Assembly: GCA_964452185.1 (NCBI GenBank)
Contig: CAYVKO010000016.1
Location: forward strand, 1-12,492
Length of the DNA stretch: 12,492 nucleotides
Reading direction: 5' to 3'
DNA from: SW-6-46-9 sp964452185
GTDB lineage: Bacteria > Patescibacteriota > Minisyncoccia > Phycocordibacterales > SW-6-46-9
Shown here: positions 6,053-12,492 of the stretch, in pieces
Position numbering within the stretch: the stretch's first letter is position 1
Layout: every line of letters starts with the position of its first letter
Program-made: the position numbers and the translations under genes
The notes under the pieces: generated by a model
What the model saw: the letters and a program-made list of their open reading frames with translations, nothing else
Databases searched by the model: none
What the model was told of the DNA's origin: nothing

Positions 6053-7993
6053 ATGAGTGAATCTTCAGAAAGTAAAATAGAGAGTCTGCGGAAACGCCTG
6101 TACTCTCGTAAAAGCCCAGATGCCGAACATCAGGAAGGTGACCTGTCAGCTCCTGAAGACACTGACGTTCCGCAAAAGTGGCAGCATGACGGTGACATTA
6201 ACAACGTTGAAAAAGAAAACCTGAACCAAAAGAACGGGTCAGATTCATTTTTGAATAAACTACTAATATTTGCTGGTATATTCTTTGTGCTGGCTTTTGG
6301 CTTTGCGTTATTTACAGTTGGACTGAATGATGATGCGGTATCGCCAAGTAAGATAGATATATCAGTTTCGGGACCGATAGCGGTAAGTGCAGGCGAAACA
6401 ACCACGCTTGAGATTCGGGCTCGCAACGACAATGCAGTTCCGTTACAGGAGGCGGAAATGGTAATCGAGTATCCGCCTGGCACCGGTCATCCGGAAAACA
6501 CCGGATCAGAACTACGTCGTGAGCGCAAACAGCTTGGAACCATAGAATCAGGGGAGGCCAAGCAAATGGTGACTAGAGCCAGTCTTTTTGGTGAGCAAGG
6601 CGAAACCAGGGAGGTTAATATTCAGCTTGAGTACAGAGTAGATGATTCTAATGCTATTTTCTCAGCCGAAAGGACGCACAGTGTAGAAATTTCAGAACTG
6701 CCGGTTTCTATGTCTGTAAGTGGTCCGGATGAGACAACTGTAGGCCAACCGGTTTCTTTTAACATTGATGTACAGTCCAACGCAGCCAAAGAACTCGAGG
6801 ATGTTATAGTTGTTGCTAATTACCCGTTCGGGTTTGAGGTGCAAACAGTATCTCCGGAAGCTTCGTTTCGTCAACGGGTATGGTCGCTGGGAAATTTACC
6901 GCCGGGGGAGTCTAAAACAATAGAGATAACCGGACAGCTTGCTGGTGGAGGAGGAGTTGATGAACGGGCTTTTCGTTTTGAAACTGGTACAGCCAGTGCC
7001 GAAGACGAAACGAGCGTAGGAACTTTGTTTGCCAATTACACAAAAACTCTCTCGGTTACACAACCATTTATCGGTTTGTCGCTTGCCCTTTCTGGTGATA
7101 GTGAAGGGGGAAATAATGGAATTACGGCTGGAGACTCACAGGTAAGGGGTGAGCTGCAATGGGAAAGCAACATGGATAGCCGAGCTCGTGGGGTTGAGGT
7201 TAATTTAGAGTTGTCGGGAGAGGCGGTAAATTATGACTCTGTTACGGTGAACAGAGGTTTATACCGAAACTCAAACAGAACATTAAGCTGGAATCCACGT
7301 ACTAACGAGGCTTTAGATATTATTGAACCGGATGATGAAGGCACTTTGTCTTTTTCGTTTGATACTAAATCCGCTTCAGGCATGACCGGTGTAACCAATC
7401 CGACTATTACGCTTAATGCTCAAGTGGAAGGTTCATCACCAGAGGACTCCAGCCTTCCTGACTCAATTACAGATGAGATTAGTCGGCAAATAAAGTTGTC
7501 ATCTAAAACCAATGTGGTAATAGATACCCTTCATGAGGACGGTCCGTTTAATAACACAGGACCAACACCACCACAGGCGGGAGAAACTACCACTTACACG
7601 CTTCATTTTTCTATACCTAATACCACCAACAGACTTACGGACGCTCGCTTACAAGCCACATTGCCGGCTTTTGTAGAACGAAATGGATCACCATCACCGG
7701 CTTCATCTGACATTTCTTACAATGAAACCTCGGGTCAGTTGACCTGGAACATTGGAGAAATTCCGGCAGGTGCCGGTTATACAACTGCACCTATAGAATT
7801 GTTTCTTCCGGTATCTGTAACTCCGGCACAAAACCACATAGAGGAAACCCCGGGTATTTTGCGCAATATTACGCTGAGGGCTGTAGATAGTTTTACTGAC
7901 AAAACTCTTGAAATTGGCCCTGATGCAGTCCCAACGACCGAACGAAGTGATCTTCGGAGCGATAGCGAAGACTCTGGAGAAGTGCAGGGATAG
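6053..7993 (+). CDS. Single-pass membrane protein with extracellular Ig-like repeats, function unknown
   Basis: I do not recognise a named family. From ATG 6053 (a GTG at 6050 is an alternative) the protein has 646 residues. Residues 1-66 are charged and probably cytoplasmic. One hydrophobic segment at about 67-89 (LLIFAGIFFVLAFGFALFTV) acts as anchor. The remaining ~550 residues should lie outside the cell and are rich in Ser, Thr, Gly and Asn with no cysteine. They contain three or four divergent beta-sandwich units like DUF11 or bacterial Ig-like domains. Each unit tends to end with a turn of the type WSLGNLPPGESKTIEITG (about 277-294); counterparts are QLGTIESGEAKQM (160-172), LSWNPRTNEALDIIEPDDEG (411-430) and LTWNIGEIPAGAGYTTAPIE (563-582). 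Units open with ISVSGP or MSVSGP. The C-terminus is a charged tail with no LPxTG-type signal. A scaffold, adhesin or envelope role is inferred only from architecture. It is followed by an AI-2E-family membrane protein. Confidence 0.85.
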   Translation: MSESSESKIESLRKRLYSRKSPDAEHQEGDLSAPEDTDVPQKWQHDGDINNVEKENLNQKNGSDSFLNKLLIFAGIFFVLAFGFALFTVGLNDDAVSPSKIDISVSGPIAVSAGETTTLEIRARNDNAVPLQEAEMVIEYPPGTGHPENTGSELRRERKQLGTIESGEAKQMVTRASLFGEQGETREVNIQLEYRVDDSNAIFSAERTHSVEISELPVSMSVSGPDETTVGQPVSFNIDVQSNAAKELEDVIVVANYPFGFEVQTVSPEASFRQRVWSLGNLPPGESKTIEITGQLAGGGGVDERAFRFETGTASAEDETSVGTLFANYTKTLSVTQPFIGLSLALSGDSEGGNNGITAGDSQVRGELQWESNMDSRARGVEVNLELSGEAVNYDSVTVNRGLYRNSNRTLSWNPRTNEALDIIEPDDEGTLSFSFDTKSASGMTGVTNPTITLNAQVEGSSPEDSSLPDSITDEISRQIKLSSKTNVVIDTLHEDGPFNNTGPTPPQAGETTTYTLHFSIPNTTNRLTDARLQATLPAFVERNGSPSPASSDISYNETSGQLTWNIGEIPAGAGYTTAPIELFLPVSVTPAQNHIEETPGILRNITLRAVDSFTDKTLEIGPDAVPTTERSDLRSDSEDSGEVQG

Positions 7994-8010
7994 CCGATTG
8001 TATAAGAATT

Positions 8011-8019
8011 TGCTATTAT
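8011..8019 (+). promoter_or_regulatory. Putative extended -10 promoter of the AI-2E-family gene
   Basis: TGCTATTAT fits TGnTAnnnT and ends 6 bases before ATG 8026. No -35 at 17 bases and no Shine-Dalgarno site are present. The pattern and spacing resemble the boxes before ileS and the 6053 gene, again suggesting a leaderless mRNA. Confidence 0.45.
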
Positions 8020-8025
8020 TTACGT

Positions 8026-9099
8026 ATGAGCACGCAGTCGGTAAGAATTGATTCAAGCACCATAGTCCGCACTATTCTCTTCGCGGCGTTAGCTGTTTTG
8101 TTGTATGAGTTATCAGGTATTCTTTTGGTTGTACTTACGGCTATTGTGATTGCTGCAGCTATTGAGCCGGCTGTACACTTTTTTGAAAACCAAGGTTTAC
8201 CTCGCATCCTATCGGTCGTTGTTATTTACGTGTTAATGGCGCTGGGAGTATTTGTAGTGGTGTACGCACTTCTCCCTCCGGTGTTGGCGGACGTATCGGA
8301 AATGATTAGCCAAGCTCCGGATTATATTCGATCTCTTCAGCTAGAGAGTTCATTTTTGGGTCAGCAGCTGGGCACACCGGAAGATCCGCTTTCGGTATCA
8401 GAAATAGTCACTAACTTGCGCAACTCAATAGGCCAAAGCACACAAGAGGTGTTCAGTTTCGTGAGTGGCATTTTTGGTGGAGTTGCTAGTTTTGTTTTGA
8501 TAATGACGCTATCTTTTTACCTTGTGGCTCGTCGCGGTAGCATAGATCGCTTCTTGCGTATTGTTATTCCAACCAGCCATGAAGAGTATGGAATAGATTT
8601 GTGGCATCGCACTCAAGAGAAAATCGGTCGTTGGCTGCAGGGGCAGTTGGTACTTATGGCTATAGTTGGTATGCTCGTTTACTTAGGGTTGTTAATTCTT
8701 GGAGTGCCAAATGCTTTACTTCTTGGTATAGTGGCCGGTATTTTTGAGATTATTCCGCTGCTTGGCCCGATTCTTTCAGCGATACCGGCCATCTTGATTG
8801 CGGCAATCGAGGGCGGTCTAAGCTTGGCGCTTATGGTCACCGGTCTGTTTATCATAGTTCAGCAACTGGAAAACAACCTTATTCACCCGATGGTGGTAAC
8901 AAAAGTTGTGGGTGTCCCGCCGATAGTTGTTATTCTGGCCATTGTTGTTGGTGGGCATTTGGCTGGTTTTCTTGGCATACTTTTGGCTGTACCGCTTGCG
9001 GCAGGTTTGATGGAGTTCGCGCATGATGTCGATAAAAAGAAACACAGCGGCGGCGAAGAAGAGGTTCCTCCTTCCGACCAGAAGCCGAAGTTGACCTAA
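8026..9099 (+). CDS. AI-2E family transporter (PF01594-type membrane protein)
   Basis: A 357-residue integral membrane protein of the AI-2E/YdiK/PerM-like family. Members are described as exporters of autoinducer-2 or as sodium/proton antiporters, and for most, including this one, the substrate is unknown. Hydrophobic segments are visible at about 15-50 (two close helices), 60-83, 143-167, 206-227, 229-262, 266-279 and 298-330. An amphipathic loop lies between the third helix and the central pair, as usual. Conserved landmarks are WLQGQLVLMAIVGML (203-217), EIIPLLGPILSAIPA (241-255), QQLENNLIHPMVV (279-291) and VGGHLAGFLGILLAVPLAA (308-326). The C-terminus is a short charged cytoplasmic tail. 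Length fits the family. The gene lies 32 bases after the Ig-repeat gene and 21 bases before metG. Family assignment is firm; the transported compound is not inferable. Confidence 0.93.
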   Translation: MSTQSVRIDSSTIVRTILFAALAVLLYELSGILLVVLTAIVIAAAIEPAVHFFENQGLPRILSVVVIYVLMALGVFVVVYALLPPVLADVSEMISQAPDYIRSLQLESSFLGQQLGTPEDPLSVSEIVTNLRNSIGQSTQEVFSFVSGIFGGVASFVLIMTLSFYLVARRGSIDRFLRIVIPTSHEEYGIDLWHRTQEKIGRWLQGQLVLMAIVGMLVYLGLLILGVPNALLLGIVAGIFEIIPLLGPILSAIPAILIAAIEGGLSLALMVTGLFIIVQQLENNLIHPMVVTKVVGVPPIVVILAIVVGGHLAGFLGILLAVPLAAGLMEFAHDVDKKKHSGGEEEVPPSDQKPKLT

Positions 9100-9120
9100 A
9101 TTATTGAGCTAACCTACAGC

Positions 9121-10617
9121 ATGAATATGAATCAAGATACTCAATCAGAAAAAGATGTAACGCACAAATATTTTACGACCACGCTGCCGTACGTGAATGG
9201 GCCGCCGCATATTGGTCACGCATTTGAGATGGTTCGAGCTGATGCCAGCGCGCGCTTTAAGCGCCTGGAAGGGTTTGATGTGTTTTTCAACACTGGAACT
9301 GACGAACACGGCCAGAAGACGTTCCGGAAAGCCCAAGAGGAAGGGGTTACGCCCCAGGAGCTGGTTGATAAATATGCCGGCAAGGTTGAGGAGTTGATAG
9401 AGAACCTCAATCTATCAAATGATAATTTTGTTCGCACCACCGATGAGTCACACAAGCAAGCAGCGCAGGCTTTTTGGAAACGATGTGCGGACAATGGTGA
9501 CATTTACAAAAAAGAGTACGAGGGACTCTACTGTGTTGGGTGTGAGATGTTTGTTACGCAGAGAGATTTAAATGAAGACGGTGAATGTCCTGATCATCCT
9601 GGTCAGAAACCGGAAAAAATTTCCGAAGAAAACTACTTTTTTGAATTTTCTGCGTACGAAGATGAATTGTTGGAGTTTTATGAGAATAATCCTGATTTCA
9701 TTGTTCCGGAGGGTAGATTCAATGAAATGAAGCAATTTGTGAAAGATGGGCTGAAAGACTTTTCCATTTCCCGGGTGGCGGACAAGTTACCGTGGGGAGT
9801 GCCGGTGCCGGGAGATGAAAGTCAGGTAATGTATGTATGGTTCGATGCATTATCAAACTACATCTCAACACTCGGCTGGCCTGACGATGAAGAAAAGTTC
9901 CAACGTTTCTGGCAAAAAGGGCACCCGGTTCAGTTTGCCGGCAAAGACAACCTTCGCCAGCAGGCAGCTATGTGGCAGGCTATGCTCCTTTCGGCCGGAT
10001 TTGAACCAAGTGAGCAGATTGTGATACACGGACACATCCAAAGCGGCGGGCAGAAGATGTCCACGTCTGTCGGCAATGTCATTGATCCTCAGGAAGTGAT
10101 TGATGAGTATAGTACCGACGTTCTTCGTTATTACCTGTTGCGGCACTTACATTCGTTTGATGATCCGGACATGACCATGGAGGATCTGAAGGAGGCTTAT
10201 AACGCCAACTTGGCCAATGGTCTTGGCAACTTGGTCAGCCGTATTATGAAGATGTATACGTCATATGACATGGAGGTAGCTATTGACTCTGACGAGCAGA
10301 CAGCGATAGAGATGGAAGACATGGAAACACTGCAAGAGCACATGAACAACTACCGATTTGATGAAGCTTTGGACTACATCTGGGCTGAAATCGGACATCT
10401 TGACGCCTACATAACCGACCAAGAACCATACAAGAAAATTAAATCAGACGATGAAGGCGAACAAGAGAATGCTAAAGAGGTGGTCGCCTACGTAGTGATC
10501 CGCCTTTATGATGTGGCCGTCATGCTTGAGCCGTTTATGCCGGAAACAGCTAGAAGGATTCAGGAGATTGTAGAAGAAGAGGAGATGCCGGATCCGATTT
10601 TTGAGAGAAAAGAGTAA
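9121..10617 (+). CDS. metG: Methionyl-tRNA synthetase, short form
   Basis: Charges initiator and elongator tRNA-Met in the cytoplasm. The 498 residues show the class I motif PYVNGPPHIGH (HIGH at 30-33), the TGTDEHGQK segment, one zinc knuckle made of Cys138-x2-Cys141 and Cys156-x2-His159, the WFDALSNYISTLGW signature, AGKDNLR and a KMSKS-type loop KMSTSVGN (312-319), then the helical anticodon-binding domain. The single knuckle with His as fourth ligand differs from the all-Cys arrangement I expect in most MetRS enzymes. There is no C-terminal EMAP/Trbp111-like tRNA-binding domain; the protein ends soon after the anticodon domain, as in short MetRS enzymes. The start is taken at ATG 9121, with ATG 9127 equally possible because neither has a Shine-Dalgarno site. 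metG followed by tatD is a common bacterial order, but here a terminator separates them. Confidence 0.97.
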   Translation: MNMNQDTQSEKDVTHKYFTTTLPYVNGPPHIGHAFEMVRADASARFKRLEGFDVFFNTGTDEHGQKTFRKAQEEGVTPQELVDKYAGKVEELIENLNLSNDNFVRTTDESHKQAAQAFWKRCADNGDIYKKEYEGLYCVGCEMFVTQRDLNEDGECPDHPGQKPEKISEENYFFEFSAYEDELLEFYENNPDFIVPEGRFNEMKQFVKDGLKDFSISRVADKLPWGVPVPGDESQVMYVWFDALSNYISTLGWPDDEEKFQRFWQKGHPVQFAGKDNLRQQAAMWQAMLLSAGFEPSEQIVIHGHIQSGGQKMSTSVGNVIDPQEVIDEYSTDVLRYYLLRHLHSFDDPDMTMEDLKEAYNANLANGLGNLVSRIMKMYTSYDMEVAIDSDEQTAIEMEDMETLQEHMNNYRFDEALDYIWAEIGHLDAYITDQEPYKKIKSDDEGEQENAKEVVAYVVIRLYDVAVMLEPFMPETARRIQEIVEEEEMPDPIFERKE

Positions 10618-10639
10618 ATTACAGACATGTGACCTAAAC

Positions 10640-10672
10640 ATTGGACGTTTTTCTAAGCGTCCAATTCTTTTA
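10640..10672 (+). terminator. Rho-independent-type terminator after metG
   Basis: Perfect 8-bp inverted repeat ATTGGACG (10640-10647) and CGTCCAAT (10658-10665) with a 10-base loop, followed by TCTTTTATT. It lies 22 bases after the metG stop. This is the best terminator in the window and indicates that tatD is transcribed separately. Confidence 0.75.
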
Positions 10673-10698
10673 TTAGAAAATAGCGCTAACCAAAAACA

Positions 10699-11499
10699 AT
10701 GGATCTAACTCACATCGATGCCCACACCCACCTTAATTTTGATGCGTTTGGCGAAGACCGGTCAGACACAATTAACGAAATGGAGAATCGGGGAATAGGA
10801 GCGGTAAATGTCGGGATAGACAAAACGACAAGCGAAGAGTCAGTAAAGCTGGCAGAAACTCACAATCACATCTGGGCCAGTGTAGGCTGCCATCCTACAG
10901 AAGCGAGCGCTTCCTTCCAGCTGGAGGAGTACAAATCAATAATTGAGGATACCAACCAGGCGAAAGCGGTTGGGGAGTGTGGACTTGACTACTCGAGGAA
11001 AAAATACCGCAGCGAAGAGAAAAAACAACTACAAGAAGAGATTTTCGAATTACAGATTCAACTGGCCATCAAGAAAGATTTACCACTTATCCTGCACTTG
11101 CGGCCACGAGAAAACTCTATGGATGCGTACGAGGACGGGTTGGACATACTTGAACATTATGCTCATTCATACGACGATGATCTTCGCGGGACAGCTCACT
11201 TTTTTGTGGGAACAAAAGAAATAGCGCATCGATTTTTGGACATTGGATTCTACGTTTCTTTTACCGGGCCTGTTACATTTGAGGACAGGCTACAGAAAGT
11301 TTGTACTGATATACCAAAAGATCGCCTCATAGCCGAAACCGACACACCGTTTGCCGCTCCGGACCCTCATCGTGGAAAGCGCAACAGCCCGCTTTTTCTT
11401 CCCGACATAGTATCTGTTGTTGCTGGATGCAAGGATATGCAAGAAGACAAGCTAGCCGAAGGTTTAGTTGCTAATACTCGCCGGCTTTTCAACCTCTAA
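10699..11499 (+). CDS. tatD: TatD family metal-dependent DNase
   Basis: TatD-type TIM-barrel hydrolase with two metal ions, described in other bacteria as a 3'-5' exonuclease/endonuclease in DNA repair and quality control. The 266 residues show the family landmarks: HTH metal ligands His9 and His11, GCHP (63-66), GECGLDY with bridging Glu93, His133 in LILHLRP, His167 in GTAHFFVG and Asp215 in ETDTPF. The usual Arg after the fourth motif is offset (Leu-Arg) and the His-Cys-Phe motif reads His-Phe-Phe; both are mild variations and metal ligands are kept. Length is typical. It begins 25 bases after the metG terminator with no Shine-Dalgarno site or clear promoter. Substrate in this organism is not deducible. 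Confidence 0.93.
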   Translation: MDLTHIDAHTHLNFDAFGEDRSDTINEMENRGIGAVNVGIDKTTSEESVKLAETHNHIWASVGCHPTEASASFQLEEYKSIIEDTNQAKAVGECGLDYSRKKYRSEEKKQLQEEIFELQIQLAIKKDLPLILHLRPRENSMDAYEDGLDILEHYAHSYDDDLRGTAHFFVGTKEIAHRFLDIGFYVSFTGPVTFEDRLQKVCTDIPKDRLIAETDTPFAAPDPHRGKRNSPLFLPDIVSVVAGCKDMQEDKLAEGLVANTRRLFNL

Positions 11500-11514
11500 G
11501 CAGGCAGTGAGGTC

Positions 11515-11543
11515 TTGAAAGTGCGACGTTAAAGTGGTACTCT
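11515..11543 (+). promoter_or_regulatory. Putative rpsF promoter (-35 and extended -10)
   Basis: TTGAAA (11515-11520), a 17-base spacer ending in TGG, and TACTCT (11538-11543) make the best complete promoter in the window. The -10 end is 10 bases from ATG 11554 and there is no Shine-Dalgarno site, so the mRNA should be leaderless or nearly so. AAAGTGGTACTCT resembles AAAGTGATACACT upstream of the 6053 gene. A second hexamer, TATACT at 11545-11550, is only 3 bases from the ATG and so less likely. Confidence 0.6.
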
Positions 11544-11553
11544 ATATACTGTT

Positions 11554-11988
11554 ATGGCCACACAGACAGTAGAAAAAAGCGAAACAGACACCTTTTATGA
11601 GGTAGGTTACTTGGTTTCTCCGACCCTGCCTGAAGATAAGGTAGAGGATTTGGAGAGTGAGCTTCATGAAGCTATCTCAGAGAATGGTGGCGAAGTACAC
11701 ACTTCAAAAGTTCCTGAAATGCGTGAACTGGCATATAAGATTGAAGTCGATGACGAAACAGGAGGCCACGAGTTTGAACGCGGTCAGTTTGGCTGGGTTC
11801 AATTTTCGTGCTCCTCAGAAGATGTTGACGCTATTGAAGAGAACTTTACTGACGAAGATGATGTAATTCGCCATCTCTTGATTGCTATTGATGCTGAAGA
11901 CATAGGAGACCCGGAAAGCGAAGAGTCTTCAGAAGAAAGTGAAGAAGGAGATGGTGGCGAAGAGGAGGTCACAACAGAGGAGGAGTAA
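11554..11988 (+). CDS. rpsF: Small-subunit ribosomal protein S6 with acidic C-terminal tail
   Basis: Protein S6 of the 30S subunit, which binds 16S rRNA together with S18. In the 144 residues, about 15-112 match the S6 ferredoxin-like fold: YEVGYLVSPTLPEDKVEDL, NGGEVHTSKVPEMRELAYKI, the aromatic beta-strand GQFGWVQFSC and the final strand VIRHLLIAI. A short N-terminal extension (MATQTVEKSETD) precedes it. Residues 113-144 are a low-complexity tail in which 18 of 32 are Asp or Glu. Acidic S6 tails are known in other bacteria (E. coli S6 is the substrate of the glutamate ligase RimK), but this one is genetically encoded and long. ssb follows 68 bases later, the usual rpsF-ssb order; rpsR would be expected just beyond the window. 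Confidence 0.95.
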   Translation: MATQTVEKSETDTFYEVGYLVSPTLPEDKVEDLESELHEAISENGGEVHTSKVPEMRELAYKIEVDDETGGHEFERGQFGWVQFSCSSEDVDAIEENFTDEDDVIRHLLIAIDAEDIGDPESEESSEESEEGDGGEEEVTTEEE

Positions 11989-11998
11989 CAACCTCACG

Positions 11999-12033
11999 CT
12001 AGTCTTTTTTGAGTATGAGATACTAAAGACTAG
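11999..12033 (+). promoter_or_regulatory. Hairpin between rpsF and ssb
   Basis: A perfect 9-bp pair CTAGTCTTT (11999-12007) and AAAGACTAG (12025-12033), with an inner 5-bp pair AGTAT/ATACT (12012-12016 with 12020-12024) around GAG and a 4-base bulge. No T run follows, so termination is unlikely. It may be an mRNA processing or stability element, or a site that sets the rpsF-to-ssb ratio. ssb starts 23 bases after it and has no Shine-Dalgarno site; only a weak -10-like TAAATT (12041-12046) is seen. Confidence 0.5.
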
Positions 12034-12056
12034 TACAAGTTAAATTAATACAACAT

Positions 12057-12492
12057 ATGTACCTCAACAAAGCACTTATAATTGGTAATTTGACGCAAGA
12101 CCCTGAGCTAAAAAGCTTGCCTTCCGGTACTGCGGTATGTAACTTTTCGCTGGCAACCAACCGCAACTACACAGACAAGGACGGCAACAAAAAAGAAGAT
12201 ACAGACTACCACAACATTGTTGTCTTCGGTCGCCAGGCGGAAACAACTAGTCAGTATCTTTCGAAAGGGTCAATGGCACTTGTAGAAGGACGCATCCAGA
12301 CACGTAGCTGGGAAGGTGATGATGGCAAGCGACGATACCGAACAGAAATTGTGGCCAACCGTGTACAGTTTGGTCCACGAAGCGGCAACTCTGGGGGCGG
12401 TGGTGGAGAACAAAGAGAGGCGCCAGCAAACGATTCCCAAGAGATCGACTATCCGGAGGACGAAGACATCACTCCAGAAGACATTCCTTTCT
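12057..12492 (+). CDS. ssb: Single-stranded DNA-binding protein, 3' end cut at the window edge
   Basis: SSB coats single-stranded DNA during replication and repair and recruits partners such as RecO through its C-terminal tip. The frame from ATG 12057 gives 145 residues: the OB-fold (about 1-105) with the conserved opening YLNKALIIGNLTQDPEL, FSLATNRNYTDKDG, DYHNIVVFGRQAE, SMALVEGRIQTRSW and RYRTEIVANRVQFG, a glycine-rich linker (GGGGG at about 113-117), and an acidic tail ending DITPEDIPF. Asp-Ile-Pro-Phe is the conserved extreme C-terminus of bacterial SSBs, so the protein is almost certainly complete and base 12492 (T) is the first base of the stop codon. Length is normal for the family. 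It lies downstream of rpsF in the usual order. Confidence 0.96.
   Translation, partial: MYLNKALIIGNLTQDPELKSLPSGTAVCNFSLATNRNYTDKDGNKKEDTDYHNIVVFGRQAETTSQYLSKGSMALVEGRIQTRSWEGDDGKRRYRTEIVANRVQFGPRSGNSGGGGGEQREAPANDSQEIDYPEDEDITPEDIPF

Noticed and set aside
11492..11513. ACCTC/GAGGT inverted repeat after tatD as a terminator
   Set aside because: Only 5 bp with a 12-base loop and no T run; it also runs up to the rpsF -35 element.

Overview
The window looks like a stretch of core genome from a Candidate Phyla Radiation bacterium (Patescibacteria, most likely Parcubacteria-like). This is inferred from the gene mix, the compact layout, the shortened RecO, the near absence of Shine-Dalgarno sites and the large single-anchor surface protein; no rRNA or other strict taxonomic marker is present. 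Every protein-coding gene lies on the + strand. Base composition is moderate and even. I see no insertion sequence, phage gene, tRNA or CRISPR array.

Layout: the 3' part of argS (1-1490) enters from the left. A roughly 390-base gene-free stretch follows, with a strong hairpin and a region of nested complementarity that may be a structured RNA (about 1558-1760). Next come ileS (1885-5436) and, 5 bases later, recO (5442-6026). A large single-pass membrane protein with Ig-like repeats (6053-7993) and an AI-2E-family membrane protein (8026-9099) follow. Then come metG (9121-10617) with a rho-independent-type terminator behind it, tatD (10699-11499), rpsF (11554-11988) and ssb (12057 to the right edge). 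The right edge cuts ssb after its conserved terminal Asp-Ile-Pro-Phe, one base into what should be the stop codon.

Three aminoacyl-tRNA synthetases (Arg, Ile, Met), ribosomal protein S6 and the DNA-maintenance proteins SSB, RecO and TatD make this an information-processing region. metG-tatD and rpsF-ssb are widely conserved neighbour pairs.

The standout observation is that IleRS, a type 2 enzyme, carries a complete histidine phosphatase (phosphoglycerate-mutase-like) domain of about 188 residues. It is inserted in frame in the region between the Trp-Gly-Thr-Pro-Leu-Pro-Ile-Trp segment and the His-Arg-Pro-Tyr-Val-Asp segment. All catalytic residues of both the synthetase and the phosphatase appear intact. 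Other notable points are extended -10 promoter-like elements of the form TGnTAnnnT placed 6-10 bases before start codons (suggesting leaderless mRNAs), the possible intergenic RNA, and a strongly acidic tail on S6.
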